64,000 bases of DNA from Parus major (GCF_001522545.3 NC_031783.1:282849-346848); one strand, 5' to 3'. Positions 1 to 10,454 are shown, counted from the stretch's first letter. The notes: generated by a model not told the origin, from the sequence alone. Program-made: numbers and translations.

Positions 1-485
1 TAGAAGATTTAATTTGGATTGGAAATGTGCCTTGAAAGGTGCAGGGAAATAATTCAATACTCAACTACACTTGGACTCACTGTGAAGCTGTCTCATGGCA
101 CAGGAGCTGGATTCCCTTTGACACGAGTAGCCCTGGAGACTCCCAACATGTTTTGGGCATTCAGTCTACAAGCCTGCACTACAGCTAATGCAAAATAGAG
201 CTTAGTGGCATGTATCATGTATATGCCAGATCCTTACAACAGATCCTTTCTACAGAGCTGCTCCTCAGCACCACCTTCTTTGCTAGCATAGGCACAGCTG
301 ATGTCTGCTGCAATGGTTTTCAGTGGTTGGTTGCCCAAAGTGACTACAAAATTAGCTATTTAAAAATAAACACAAGCTGTAGGAAGAACGGCTGGGGTCA
401 CTTGGCTTGTTCATCTGGGAGGAGACTGAGGGGAGCATCTATGGGGCAGCTTCCTCACGAGGGGCAGATCTGACTTCTAGTCTTT

Positions 486-762
486 GTGAGCTGTGACGGG
501 ACCCAAGGGAACAGCCAGAGCTGTGTCCAGCCTGGGGAGGGTTAGACTGGGTATCAGGAAAAGTTTCTTCCCTCAGAGGGTGGTTGGACACTGAACAGGC
601 TCCCCAGGGAAGCCTCAAGGCTGCCAGAGGTAAAGGAGCATTGGATGACACTCTCAGGCACATGTTGGGATTCCTGGGACTGTCCTGTGTGGGGCCAAGA
701 GCTGGACTGGATGACCTTTGAGGTCTCTTCCAGCTCAGGATATTCAATAGTTCTATAGTCTA
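486..762 (+). mobile_element. CR1 LINE 3' fragment
   Basis: The block contains the CR1 3' consensus features: a GGTTAGACTGGGTATCAGGAAAAG-type passage, a CAGAGGGTGGTTGGACACTG passage, GGATGACCTTTGAGGTCTCT and a terminal TTCTATAG. It is 5' truncated and sits in the intron before the first recognised exon. Bases 1-485 and 763-1047 show nothing else recognisable. Confidence 0.85.
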
Positions 763-1047
763 AGAAAAAGTTAAAATGAAGTAGTTGTCTGATGCATTTA
801 AAAAAGTAACTTCATCTGGTAGCTTAGAAGATGCACCTTGCCATGTGGAGCTTCTCCCATTGCTTCTCCAGAAAAGTTCTCCAGTATAGTACTAGGATGT
901 TGGTTTGCAGTGAGGCGAGAAATTCTGCTACTGGAAAGTGGCTTCTCAGTACCCAAGAACCAGAGTTTGCTGCCTGTTACATTGTGTGATGTGGGTTTGT
1001 TTCTCTCAAGTCCAAGATGAGATGCCTGAAATGTTTGTGAATGGTAG

Positions 1048-1196
1048 CTATCTTGGCAGCTGGAACTAGCAAGGGTAGAGTCGCGATGTGGAAGAAAGCA
1101 GCAGGATCTGATCAGAGCACATGGGCTTTGGAGGGCAAGGAGAAGTGGAAGTTCCAGGCATCTACAGAACTTGAAGGAAATGTCACTCAGATAAAG
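1048..1196 (+). CDS. IFT140: IFT140 coding exon a (propeller 2)
   Basis: This exon encodes AILAAGTSKGRVAMWKK and onward to GNVTQIK, matching the IFT140 segment that ends one WD40 blade (GRVAMW) and begins the next. The donor after 1196 is GTAAGA and the exon ends in phase 0. The 5' edge is uncertain. An in-frame TGA at 1038-1040 means the exon starts after it, and AG dinucleotides at 1046-1047 or 1058-1059 could be the acceptor. I prefer 1048 because it keeps the conserved ILAAGT. The preceding exon lies upstream of the window or was not recognised in bases 1-1047. Confidence 0.85.
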
Positions 1197-2329
1197 GTAA
1201 GAAAGGAAAGAGCTTCCTTGAATGTTAGTGGGACTTCACAAACTTTAGATAAATAGACCATCTTTGTGAAACAGATGAACATGATCTCTATCATATGGAT
1301 ATGTGTTCCAGCGGAGGCTGGTCCTCCTTCAGAAGTGGGAGGAAAATCCCTGAGAATCAAGTAACAAAATTGAAATGGGCAGAAATACTCCCTGCTTGTA
1401 GCTAGTCTCTCCATCATATAGCTCACTGGCAAAACCTTTGTATTCAACTCCCTGAAATTATTTTCTGGAAAAAAAAGATTATCAGGAAAGTAAATTTTAC
1501 ATAAATTTATTTAAAAAGCAAGAAAATCTGACTAAATGCATTATTTTATTAATCAGTTTTGGTTTTTTTTCTATTTGTTACTTTCTCAATGTAAAGTTGC
1601 ATTTTGGTGGTAGTTGTAAAAATAAAAATTTTGTATTTACAGCAAAATAGTCTTTGAGATGTGCCATCTAGAAAGGGACACTATATATTTTAACATTGTC
1701 TGTTAACCATCAGGATGCAGCATTTTTATTTATTTGGAATATTTTCATTTGTCACAATGAGGTGAAACACTGCTTTTCTATGCCTTAGTAGCATTTGATG
1801 TATGCAGGAGAGAAATTCTGAGTGTAACAGTCATAAATTTAAATTTTAAAAGTTTTATATTAATGAGCAGCGTTTTTTGCCACTAGCATTGTGCTAAAAG
1901 GCAAAACTTCTGCTCTAGGTTCTCCAGCATCTTTGGTTGTTGGGTTTTATACCATATCATTAAGTTTTTTCGGTTTTTGAGTATTTATGTTATACTTAAT
2001 ATTGTTCTGTTGCAGTGCTTCTTCATATGTGAGAACAATCCCATTATTTTTTATAAGGAAAAAAATATATATGGTGACTTTCAAGAGAAAGTAATTTTAT
2101 ACTTGCTATTATTCTGTTTTCTCATAAGAGTGGAAAATATTGAAAAAGCAATGGCATTTGCTTGCTCTATGTTGGTATAGAGTGAGGGTCTCTAACACTA
2201 TCCTGTGCTGTGAAAACGGAGAATCCAAGTGTTTTATTAACAAGCTTCAGTAACAAAAGGTCCAGGGTGTAGGAAAAATGTGTGCATTAAGTATCTTATT
2301 AACATCTGCTAATAAATTGATCGTGTCAG

Positions 2330-2658
2330 CTTTCCCATCCAAGCCTTTTCCAGAAAACAGGATAGGGAGCATTGTCCAGAAATAGCGCATCCCCTGCATC
2401 CCCGCTGCCTCGCCAACAGCGCCCCCTGCCGCTTATGGCCGTAACTACACCAAAGGGGAAATTGTTCTGGGGGTTTTTTGTTGTTTTTTGTTTGTTCTGT
2501 TTTATATATGTTTCCTAGTAAAGGACTGTAATTCCTTTTCCCATCTTTTTTCCTGGAAGCCCTGTATTTTTGAAGTTATAATAATTTGGAGGGAGAGGCC
2601 ATCTTTCCATTCCAGGAAGATTCCTGCCTTCCTTGGCACACACATGTCTTTTAAACCA
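2330..2658 (+). repeat. 5' LTR of the ERV-L-like provirus
   Basis: The 3' two-thirds match the LTR at 8995-9494 (ACTACACCAAA, the TGTTCTGTT-ATATAT passage, the CTGGAAGCCCTG block, and ACACATGTCTTTTAAACCA at the end). The AATAAA of the 3' copy is degraded here (GTAAAG). A TGGTGACTAAGG stretch from 2669 could be the remains of a primer binding site. The start is approximate because similarity fades upstream of about 2380. Confidence 0.65.
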
Positions 2659-2669
2659 GTATATTAATT

Positions 2670-4640
2670 GGTGACTAAGGTGGGGCCCAAGGGCATTGAG
2701 AGGAAATGGTGAAAAGAGAATAATAATTCTCGAATAACCCATTTGTGTACAGGATATAGAAACCGTATTAGGCAGCACCATATGGTCTAGCCTACCCTGG
2801 TTTGGTTGGCATATGATCATGGCTGTTTTTCCTGTTTGCAGGTCATTATTTAAACATGGGTCCTATAACTAAGGCCATTGTGGCTATTACCCAGTTTGTA
2901 GAATGGGTCAATAAGGTTAGGAATTCAGTGCTTGTAATCTTCTTCTGGAATGTGGGCACAAGGCTATCTATATAACTATCACAGATGAAGTCTGTATCTT
3001 TGGGGTTTCCTTAATAATGCTACCTATAGTGAGGAAGCAACACAGGGAGGAATTTTCTCCCAGCCCTTCACCCACTTCTTTGGGTCTACAACAACAGCTT
3101 CTGAAGAGTTAAAATTTCCCCTAGAAGTTAAAGATATCATATACTTTTCTATGTTTGTATTCAGTGAGGTACGTCCACCATTCAGAGACAGGGTGAGGTT
3201 ACCTCGTGTAGCTGCCCCAAAACCTGCCACAGAGGTCAGGGACACTGACCACCAGTGCAGAACCACCTGCAGTCAGAGGAAAAGGTGGATGGTGCAGTAG
3301 CGGAACAAACAGATGTTACAAATGTCCAGGTTCCAGGGAGCCACAGCAGTCACCCCTTTGCAGAAGAGGAACAGTAAAACCAATTTGGTGTGCCCAGCTA
3401 ATGATGATGGGGAACCAGGGCCCCCACAACCAGCAGAAGAGCCAGAGCCGGAGATCATCACTGAGTCCCTGTTGTCAGACAGTCCCCGCAGTCTGCAGAA
3501 AAGCATTACATGATGGAGGGGGTGAGACTTTTTGGCTTGGTTGATACAAGTTTGGAACCTTATGGGTACACAGGCATGCAATTTGATGGCAAGGCTGTTG
3601 GATTCCTTGGCCCAGGATGTGGCCATTGAGCAGGTGTTTGTGAGGGAGCCAGGACCCCTTTCTGTCACCCTATTTGGAACGGCAAGAAGAACAACACAAG
3701 ACTCTCTCGGGAGTTGAACTGGAGAATTTCTCCCTGTTTATTGCCTCAGATCTTTTTTATAGACCGATACGTGAAAGTACAGAAAAGTAAAACTCTTATT
3801 GGTTAGTAAACTAACACATCACCATCATTGGTCAGTGGGGTACACCACCCTTCGACCTTCTCTTGCAAGAAAACAAGGAACAGACAAACAGCACCTGCAA
3901 GGCTGTTTTCTATCTCTGAGGATTGTTTTAATTCCTCCTTATGATTTCCCAGGCCACTTTCTCAGGCAAGACTGAGAAAGTTATGCGGCCTGCTATTCCA
4001 CAGGCATTCTGCTGCCTGCTTTATTGTTAGCATCCATACCTTTCTTTCCAGGAGTGGCTTCTAGCAAATGTAAGAGAGGTTTGTTTACAGGAACAGACTG
4101 CTGGAGCAACATCATAAAAAGCCATGGAAGACCATGGAGGAAGGATCCAACACCTGAGAGAAATGGCAGTGTTGGAGATGCTTTTTGGAAGGAATGGACA
4201 ACACGATAATGACCTTAATAAGGTCAGGTGCACAGTGCAAATGTGATGGAGTCTTGTATATCAGGGACCATCTGAATACTTCAGTTTAATGGCAAACATG
4301 CATCTCAAGGGCAACCAGGAGACAATGGACTCTGTGGCAAGCAAACTTAGGAATTACAAGAGCAGGGTCCAAGGCCCGATGCAGACCCACATCTTTACTG
4401 TAGACACACTGGTGGAGAGTCTCAAGGATGATAATAAAAAACTCAGGGAGAGATGTTTACCTGTGGCACTAGTGCAAATCAGAAGTCAGAGCTGGATGGC
4501 CCCCAGACAGAGAGAGTGGGTATGCCCCACAAACTGACTTGTTATATTTCCTGCTCAACCATGGAGAAGACATGAGACAGTGGAACAGGAAACCTACAAG
4601 TGTCCTGGCAGCCTGAATACAAGAACTGAAGGAGAAAGAA
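2670..4640 (+). pseudogene. gag-like remnant of the ERV-L provirus
   Basis: No complete frame survives. Short open stretches at about 3313-3513, 3532-3674 and 4289-4537 are in the position expected for gag. The last has a charged helical character (SLKDDNKKLRER), as in a coiled-coil end of gag. The region is split by the minus-strand LTR at 3675-4002. Assignment is by position and general resemblance to bird ERV-L gag, so it is tentative. Confidence 0.55.
3675..4002 (-). mobile_element. Solo LTR nested in the provirus (minus strand)
   Basis: Read on the minus strand it begins TGTGGAATAGCAGG and ends GCCGTTCCA, so it has TG...CA ends. It carries a TATA-like CTATAAAAAA (3753-3762) and AATAAA (3737-3742) in the order and spacing of U3-R-U5. 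It interrupts the gag-like remnant. No flanking duplication was found, so the ends may be off by a few bases or eroded. The family is not assigned; a class II-like avian LTR is possible. Confidence 0.72.
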
Positions 4641-4779
4641 AAAGGGAAGTCTCTGAGAGTGAATACAGTACCAGTTTCCCATGGGCAAGGATCTGACCCA
4701 CTGGAAGGTACCTCCCATATGGATTCACAAAAATCAGTATTAGAGGGGTCAGGTAGGGACCCTGGGGGACGATCATGTC

Positions 4780-5800
4780 TACTGGACCATGTGGATCCAA
4801 TGGCCTGGCATTGGCATCAAACCCACAAGAATACAAGGCTTTAGTTGACACTGATGCGCAATGTGTGTTAATGCCACCAGGATGTGTGTGGTGTTGGGGG
4901 TTAGGCGTCCTTTTAGTTCTGGCTCACATGTGGAATTTTTACCCATTAGTTGCGAGGGGGGGAAGGGGGGCAGGAAAAAGGGAAGGCGGGGACAGTTTTG
5001 CTGGCTTCTTCAGCTTCAGAAAAGCACACTTTGCTGGGAGCTGTTGCTGCAGGGAGAAGGGAATTTGCCATCACCCAGACAGAGCTGCTGCTTCTTCTCC
5101 TTCTCCCCTCTTCATTGGTGGCCTCGCACTGCGTGTCCTGCTAGGACATGATAGTGCCAGGCACCGCTGTGGAGCTGCTGATCCACCTCAGACACAGCCC
5201 AGGGTCTTTGCTCAGTCCTGCCATTCCAGCTGGGTGTTCCGCTGCATCCTGGAGGAGCACTGGGATTGGCTGCCCAAGGGGGTTTGTGAAGCAAAGCCTC
5301 TCCTCCATCCTTTCCCATCTTGGCTAAGAAGGCTGTCACTGGGTCCCCGGTTCTGTTTTGTTGTTAAAACTGTAGTTATTGTTGTTTGTTTGCCTTGTTA
5401 TACATACTAGTAAAGAACTGTTATTCCTATTCCCAGATCTCTGCCTGAGAGCCCCTTGATTTAAAAATTATAATAATTTGGAGGGAGGGGGGTCTACATT
5501 TTCATTCCAACGGAGGCTTCTGCCCTCCCTACCAGACACCTGTCTTCCAAAACCAAGACAGTGGGGTCAGAAACAGTCTTCATTTCTGGGGTGACAGGGA
5601 GTTCTTGAGAGCTGAGGGTGTTGGAAGCTGAAGTGAGCTTGACTGGGAAGGACTGGCAGAAGCATCCCATCATAACAGGTCCAGATGTTCCATATATTCT
5701 GGGCATTGGCTACCTTAAGAACAGATACTTCAAATACCCAGGAGGACATTGATGGGCTTTTGGAATTGCTGCTGTGGAGACAGAAAGAATTAGGCAGCTA
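4780..5800 (+). pseudogene. Protease remnant split by an LTR
   Basis: A retropepsin-like active-site segment, LVDTDA, lies just before 4888, with D in the place where the family usually has G. Its frame resumes at 5561 immediately after the LTR 4892-5560 (GSETVFISGVTGSS, then a stop). Downstream text to about 5800 continues as protease-end/pol sequence with several stops. The substitution, stops and insertion all show it is dead. Confidence 0.75.
4892..5560 (+). mobile_element. Solo LTR of a related ERV-L family with 4-bp flanking repeat
   Basis: This 669-bp LTR starts TGTTGGGGGTTAGG and ends CCAAGACA. It shares its start with the 3' LTR at 8995 (TGATGGGGGTTAGG) and its end block (TAATAATTTGGAGGGAGG, CAGACACCTGTCTT) with both outer LTRs. 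It is flanked by GTGG at 4888-4891 and 5561-5564. Removing the LTR plus one repeat leaves the protease frame continuous. It therefore inserted after the host provirus and is now solo. Confidence 0.88.
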
Positions 5801-5924
5801 AACACCTTGCCTGGACTCTCCGAAAATCCTTCTGTGGCTAGGACTTTTGAAGGCAGAAGAATAGCAAGTACTGATTGTCACCTCAGTAGTGCATTGCTGA
5901 CAGTACCAAACAAATCAAGACGCC

Positions 5925-7140
5925 ATGATCCCCATTCACAAGATGACCCATGAGCTGGAGAGCCAAGGAGTGTTCAGCAGCTTGCCCTTTGGCCCCATTT
6001 GGCCTTTGCAAGTCTTATGGGGAATGGAGATTGACTGTGGACTATCGTGGCTTGAATGAAGTTACACCATCACTGAGCGCTGCTGTGCTGGACATGCTGG
6101 AGCTCCAGTACAAGCTGGAGTCCATGGTAGTGAAGTGGTGCCACTATTGACATTGCCAATGCATTTTTCTTGATTCCTCTGGCAGGCCTCAGTTTGCCTT
6201 CACGTGGAGTGGTATGCAATACACCTGGAACCGACTGCCCCAGGGGTGGAAGCACAGCCCCACCATCTGCCATGGACTGATCTGGACTGCACTGGAAAAA
6301 GATGAGACTTCTGAACATCTGCAATACATTGATGACATCATCACTTGGGGAAACTGTCGCCTCGGGGCGAGGCGTAGCGACCCGGTTCGTGGGTGACTCG
6401 ACGGCTAAACTTACAGGCCTGTCGGGCAAATCACGTGCTAACACCAATGTGGTGGATGGTGAAAAGCGTTTATTTCCAGTGAGCTAGGTTTTTATATCAC
6501 CGAGATATGATGACGTAATCACCGTAGTATTATGGGTTATAGAACATTGTGGAAGGAGGGACCCTATCTTCGCGTACAACGCGAGATCTTCCGACCGGGG
6601 TTCCCTGTCTACCCGCATCATCTGGAAACAACACAGCAGAAGTCTTTGAGAAAGGAGAAAAGATCATCCAGGTTCTCCTGAAAGCTGGTTTAGTCCTCCA
6701 AAAGAGTAAGATCAAGTGACCTGCTTGACAGATCCAGTTCCTGGGAGTGAAGTGGCAAGATGGATGGTGCCAGATACCCACCAAGGTCATCAACAGGATC
6801 ACAGCAATATCTCCACTCACCAGCAAGAAGGAAACACAAGCTTTCCTAGGTGCCATAGGTTTCTGCAGAATGCACATCCCAGGGTACAGTCAGTTTGTGA
6901 GCCCTCTTTACCTGGTAACTCTCAAGAAGAACAATTTCTGCTCAGAAACAGTGCAGCAGCAAGCCTTTGCCCAGATCAAGCAGGGGACTGCTCATGTGGT
7001 AGCCCTTGGCTCAGTCAGGACAGGACCAGAGGTGAAGAATGTGCTCTACTCTGCAGCTGAGAGCCATGGTCTTTCCTGGAGCCTCTGCCAGGTGCCTGAT
7101 GAGACTCTGGGCCAGCCACTGGGATTCTGGAGGTGAAGTT
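5925..7140 (+). pseudogene. Reverse transcriptase remnant split by an LTR
   Basis: The first part (about 5925-6350) has a VDYRGLNEVTP segment, a Q.FTW...M.Y.WNRLPQGWKHSP palm segment and the catalytic YIDDI at 6325-6339. The alpharetrovirus-like LTR 6355-6623 interrupts it 15 bases later. The second part (6624-7140) carries the FLGVKWQDG and TSKKETQAFLGAIGFCR thumb/connection blocks in the 6747-7136 frame. Stops and frame changes (for example around 6130-6180 and 6717) make it non-functional. Confidence 0.9.
6355..6623 (-). mobile_element. Alpharetrovirus-like solo LTR with 6-bp duplication
   Basis: On the minus strand there is a TATA-like GATATAAAA (6490-6498), then AATAAA (6469-6474), then a passage containing CCACATTGGTGT that closely resembles the R-U5 start of avian leukosis-type LTRs, ending GGCGACA. 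A perfect GGAAAC repeat (6349-6354 and 6624-6629) flanks it, matching the 6-bp duplication of that retrovirus group. About two dozen CpGs in 269 bp contrast sharply with the decayed host provirus and suggest a recent insertion. The minus-strand 5' end reads AGATGATG rather than a clean TG start, so that boundary may be off by three bases. Confidence 0.85.
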
Positions 7141-8590
7141 ACAGAGGGTCCAAAGCCAACTACACCCCAAGAGAGGACATCCTGGCAGTGTATGAAGGAG
7201 TTCAGGCTGCCTCAGTGGTGGTTGGCACAGAGGCGCAACTTCTGGCACCCTGACTGCCACTGCTGAGGTGAATGTTTAATGGAAAGGTTCCCTCTACCCA
7301 TCAGGCCACCAATGCTACATAGAGTAAGTGGATTGCCTTGATTACACAGTGCACCTGTATTGGAAACCCAAATCATACTGGGATCTTGTAAATAATTATG
7401 AATTGGCCTGAAGATGAGAACTTTGTTCTGACAGATGAAGAGAAGAAACAGGTGATGTGAGCTGAGGAAACGCTACCATACAATCAACTGCCAACTAAGA
7501 AATACCTTTTCACCAATGATTCCTGTCACGTAGCAATGAATTGAAAATGGAAAGCAGCCAAATGGAGCCCCATGTGACAAGTTACAGAAGGTACCAAAGG
7601 AGAGGGTAGTAGTTCAAGCCAGTTTGCACAACTCAAAGCCATCCAATTGGCCCTGGACATTGCTGAATGAGAGAAATCTACACTGACTCTTAGGTGGTGG
7701 CAAATGGGCGATGAGGGTGGGTGGAAAGCTGGAAAAAGGCCATCTGGCAGTGTAGAGGAAGACTAGTCTGGACTGCTGATGAATGGCAAGACATTGCCAC
7801 TTGAGTAGTGAAGCTACCTGTGAAAGTTTGTCATGTGAGTGCCCATGTCCCCAAGAGTTGGGCTAATGAGGAACACTGAAAGCAAACAGGTGGATCAGGC
7901 TGCAAAAATCAAGGTGTCATAGACAGATTTGGACTCACAAGACAAGGAAGAATTGTTCCTAGCTTGATGGGCCCGTGATGCCTCAGGTCATCAGGGCAGA
8001 GGTGCCACCTATAAGGGGGTATGAGACTGAGAGGTGGATCTAACTGTGGGCAGCATCTCCCAGGTTATCCATGATTGTGAAACTGATGTGCTGCAATCAA
8101 GCAGGCCAAGTGGGTGAAGCCCCTATGGGTATGGTGGACAGTGGTCTAATATAAGTATGGGGGGGGCCTGGAAAATTGACTACATCACACTGCCTCAAAC
8201 CTGCCAAGGCAAGTGCTATGTGCTTGCAATGGTAGAAGGCACCACTCCAACCACTGGATGGTTGGAAGTCTACCCTGTGCCTCACACCACTGCCCAGAAC
8301 ACCATCCTGGGCCTTGATAAGCAGGTCCTGTGGCAGGATAGTACCCTTGAGAGATTTGAGTGTGACAACAGGACTCATTTCAAGAACAGCCTTGTAAACA
8401 CTTGGGCTAGAGAACATGGTATTTAGTGGGCATACCACATTCCTTACCATGCACTAGCTGCTAGGGAAGTTTAGCAGTGCAATAGACTATTAAAAACAAC
8501 ATTGAAGGCTGTGGGAGGTAGGACCTTCAAGAAGTGGGATCTACATATATCAAAGGCTACAGGGTTAGTTAACCCTGTTCCACTGTTCCC
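7141..8590 (+). pseudogene. RNase H-like and integrase remnant
   Basis: Bases 7141-7950 are heavily mutated pol sequence in the RNase H position. The integrase core is clearest at 8157-8426: a WKIDYI..LPQ start, GKCYVLAMVE, GWLEVYPVPHTTAQNTILGL, and a CDNRTHFKN segment where the family usually has DNG. Weaker similarity continues to about 8590. Stops occur throughout. No env-like reading frame follows before the 3' LTR; bases 8591-8994 hold only an AAAT-type short repeat (about 8838-8855) and unrecognised sequence. Confidence 0.85.
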
Positions 8591-8994
8591 AGAGGTTCCA
8601 CTAAGCTAGCTGGCCCTGCCCAGTCTGATCCCCTGTGTACCACAGATGGCGATAAGCTTCTGGTGGTGATAGGAGAGGTATGTTAGGAAAGACTGTTTGG
8701 ATGAATTATGCCTTGAGCAAAGACAATCCCATTTGTTGAGTTGTCTTTGCTCAGGGACATGGTTGCACTCAGTGGGTGATGCAGAAAGGTGGAGAAACAT
8801 AATGTATATCTCAACAGGACCTTATTTTGGCACCCCAAAAATAAATAAATAAATAACTGTCTATGACATTGTGCCTGTACCCATATCTGCATGTATATAT
8901 GTTTATAATTAGGATAATTGATGTATGTCTATAGTTAAAAAGTGTAAGTTCAATGTAACATGTTGGTATGTGAAAAAAAATTTGGGGTGGATAA

Positions 8995-9494
8995 TGATGG
9001 GGGTTAGGTTTTCTCAAAAGAATTGCTTCCCATTTGTTATCTTCCTGAGGCCACCATTAGCCCCTGGGGAGGCTCAGGGCTCACATCTGAGCATCCCCTG
9101 GAGCCACAGGGGAGCCACTGCAGCCCCTCTGCCTTGCCCAGTGCCTGCCTCCCCCTCAAGTGGTTGTGGCCATAACTACACCAAAAGGGAAATTGGTTGG
9201 GTGGGAAAACTTATGGTTTTTACTTTGTTGTTGTTTTTCGTTTGTTCTGTTATATATATATTTATATACATATGTATAATATGTGTAATCTTATATATGT
9301 ATTACATATACTTTTGATATTTTTGTTTTATTTTTTTTTACTAATAAAGAACTGTTATTTCTTTTCCCATATTTTATCCTGGAAGCCCTGTATTTTTGAA
9401 GTTATAATAATTTGGAGGGAGAGGACCATCTTTCCAATCCAGGAAGTTTCCTGCCTTCCTTGGCAGACACATGTCTTTTAAACCAGGAACGAGC
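8995..9494 (+). repeat. 3' LTR of the ERV-L-like provirus
   Basis: It begins TGATGGGGGTTAGG after a purine-rich stretch (about 8971-8994), which could be the polypurine tract. It has an AATAAA at 9343-9348 and the shared CTGGAAGCCCTGTATTTTTG block, and ends near AAACCAGGAACGAGCA. The exact end (9485 or 9494) is unresolved. A TA-rich expansion at about 9249-9310 is absent from the 5' copy. Confidence 0.8.
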
Positions 9495-9699
9495 ATAATA
9501 GTTTGATTAATACAGATTCCAGTTTGAATCTGTAATATTTCCCAGTCATTCCCCATAGTTGGCATTTAGATAGTTCGACTTTGCATATGTATAAAGATAT
9601 TTATTCTGTCTTTCTCTACATTATTTCTCTTGGGAAATTGCTGTGACAGTTCAAGACCAGAGATGAAATTGTGTGGTTTTTCTTTTTCCATTATTACAG

Positions 9700-9903
9700 T
9701 GGGGATCCCGAAAAAACCTGCTGGCAGTGAACAACATCAGCTCTGTGGTGATCCTCAGTGAGCAGGCCATGTTGGCACATTTTCATCAGCAGGTGGCCGT
9801 GGTACAGGTGTCTCCCAACCTCTTCAATGTGACAATCTTCAGCACAGGAATCACTCACAGCCTTCGTGTTGATATGAATGCTAATGGAGTCTTTGCTACT
9901 AAG
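9700..9903 (+). CDS. IFT140: IFT140 coding exon b (propeller 2)
   Basis: Sixty-eight codons begin [12 protein letters not shown] and end GVFATK, with [14 protein letters not shown] in the middle, a close match to the second beta-propeller of vertebrate IFT140. The acceptor is a pyrimidine-rich tract ending TTATTACAG. The donor is AAG|GTTGAT, a weaker GT site than its neighbours, but the next exon joins in phase 0 (ATK|DAVVFW). The exon directly follows the 3' end of the large ERV-L provirus, about 200 bases downstream. Confidence 0.96.
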
Positions 9904-10298
9904 GTTGATCGGTTGCTTTTTTATTTTTCATTTATTTGCCTAATCAGTTGCCTAGTTAGGTTTATAGAGACCAAACTTCCTAAGTCTTTAAGATAGGCCT
10001 TTTTTTTTTTAATACTCAACATAGTGTGTTATGAAGGTATTGTTGTGACAGTAGCAATGGTGCTGTGGTGGAGCTCGTTTCTTTTAAGATCAAACAGGGA
10101 CTCAGGAATTCTCTAGGGTGCTCACCAGAACCCAGAGAACTTCTGGGCTACTAAAAGCCTTCAAACCCAATGTCCAGAAGATCTAGTAACTGGTAGCTAT
10201 TGTAGGGAGGTCTTGCTGTATTATTGCATGAATTGCTGCATGTTTCCAAAAGGAACTACATATGTATATTTATTTGGTGTTTTGTTTGTTTGTTTTAG

Positions 10299-10371
10299 GA
10301 TGCTGTAGTATTCTGGAATGGGAAGCAAGTGGCTGTCTTTGAGTGCTCAGGAGATGCCTTTAGAAGTGCAG
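10299..10371 (+). CDS. IFT140: IFT140 coding exon c (propeller 2)
   Basis: A short 73-base exon encodes DAVVFWNGKQVAVFECSGDA and ends FRSA plus the first base of a glycine codon. The acceptor is TTGTTTTAG and the donor GTAAGA. It ends in phase 1, and the G|GC codon is completed by the exon at 11492. The VFWNGKQVAVFE strand pattern is one WD40-type blade edge. Confidence 0.95.
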
Positions 10372-10454
10372 GTAAGACTTAAAACATTGGTCAGAGTTGG
10401 AATGCTTCTTTTCTTCCAAAGTTATATGTTCATTCATTATAGCTGATGCGCTAT

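Larger units (their letters stand above)
2330..9494 (+). mobile_element. Decayed ERV-L-like endogenous provirus
   Basis: An LTR-internal-LTR element lies in the same orientation as IFT140, inside its intron 1197-9699. The outer LTRs share a block that includes CTGGAAGCCCTGTATTTTTG and TAATAATTTGGAGGGAGAGG. Between them are gag-like, protease, reverse transcriptase, RNase H-like and integrase remnants in the expected order, followed directly by the 3' LTR with no env-like segment, as expected of class III (ERV-L) elements. Frames are broken by many stops and shifts, so it is inactive. Three later LTRs are nested inside (3675-4002, 4892-5560, 6355-6623). The 5' edge and the target-site duplication were not resolved. 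Confidence 0.88.

Noticed and set aside
4775..5410. 211-codon + strand open frame
   Set aside because: It runs from the protease remnant into the nested LTR at 4892, so it is a chance chimera, not a gene.
8591..8994. Possible env gene before the 3' LTR
   Set aside because: Only about 400 bases separate the integrase remnant from the LTR and no envelope-like features are visible; absence of env fits ERV-L.
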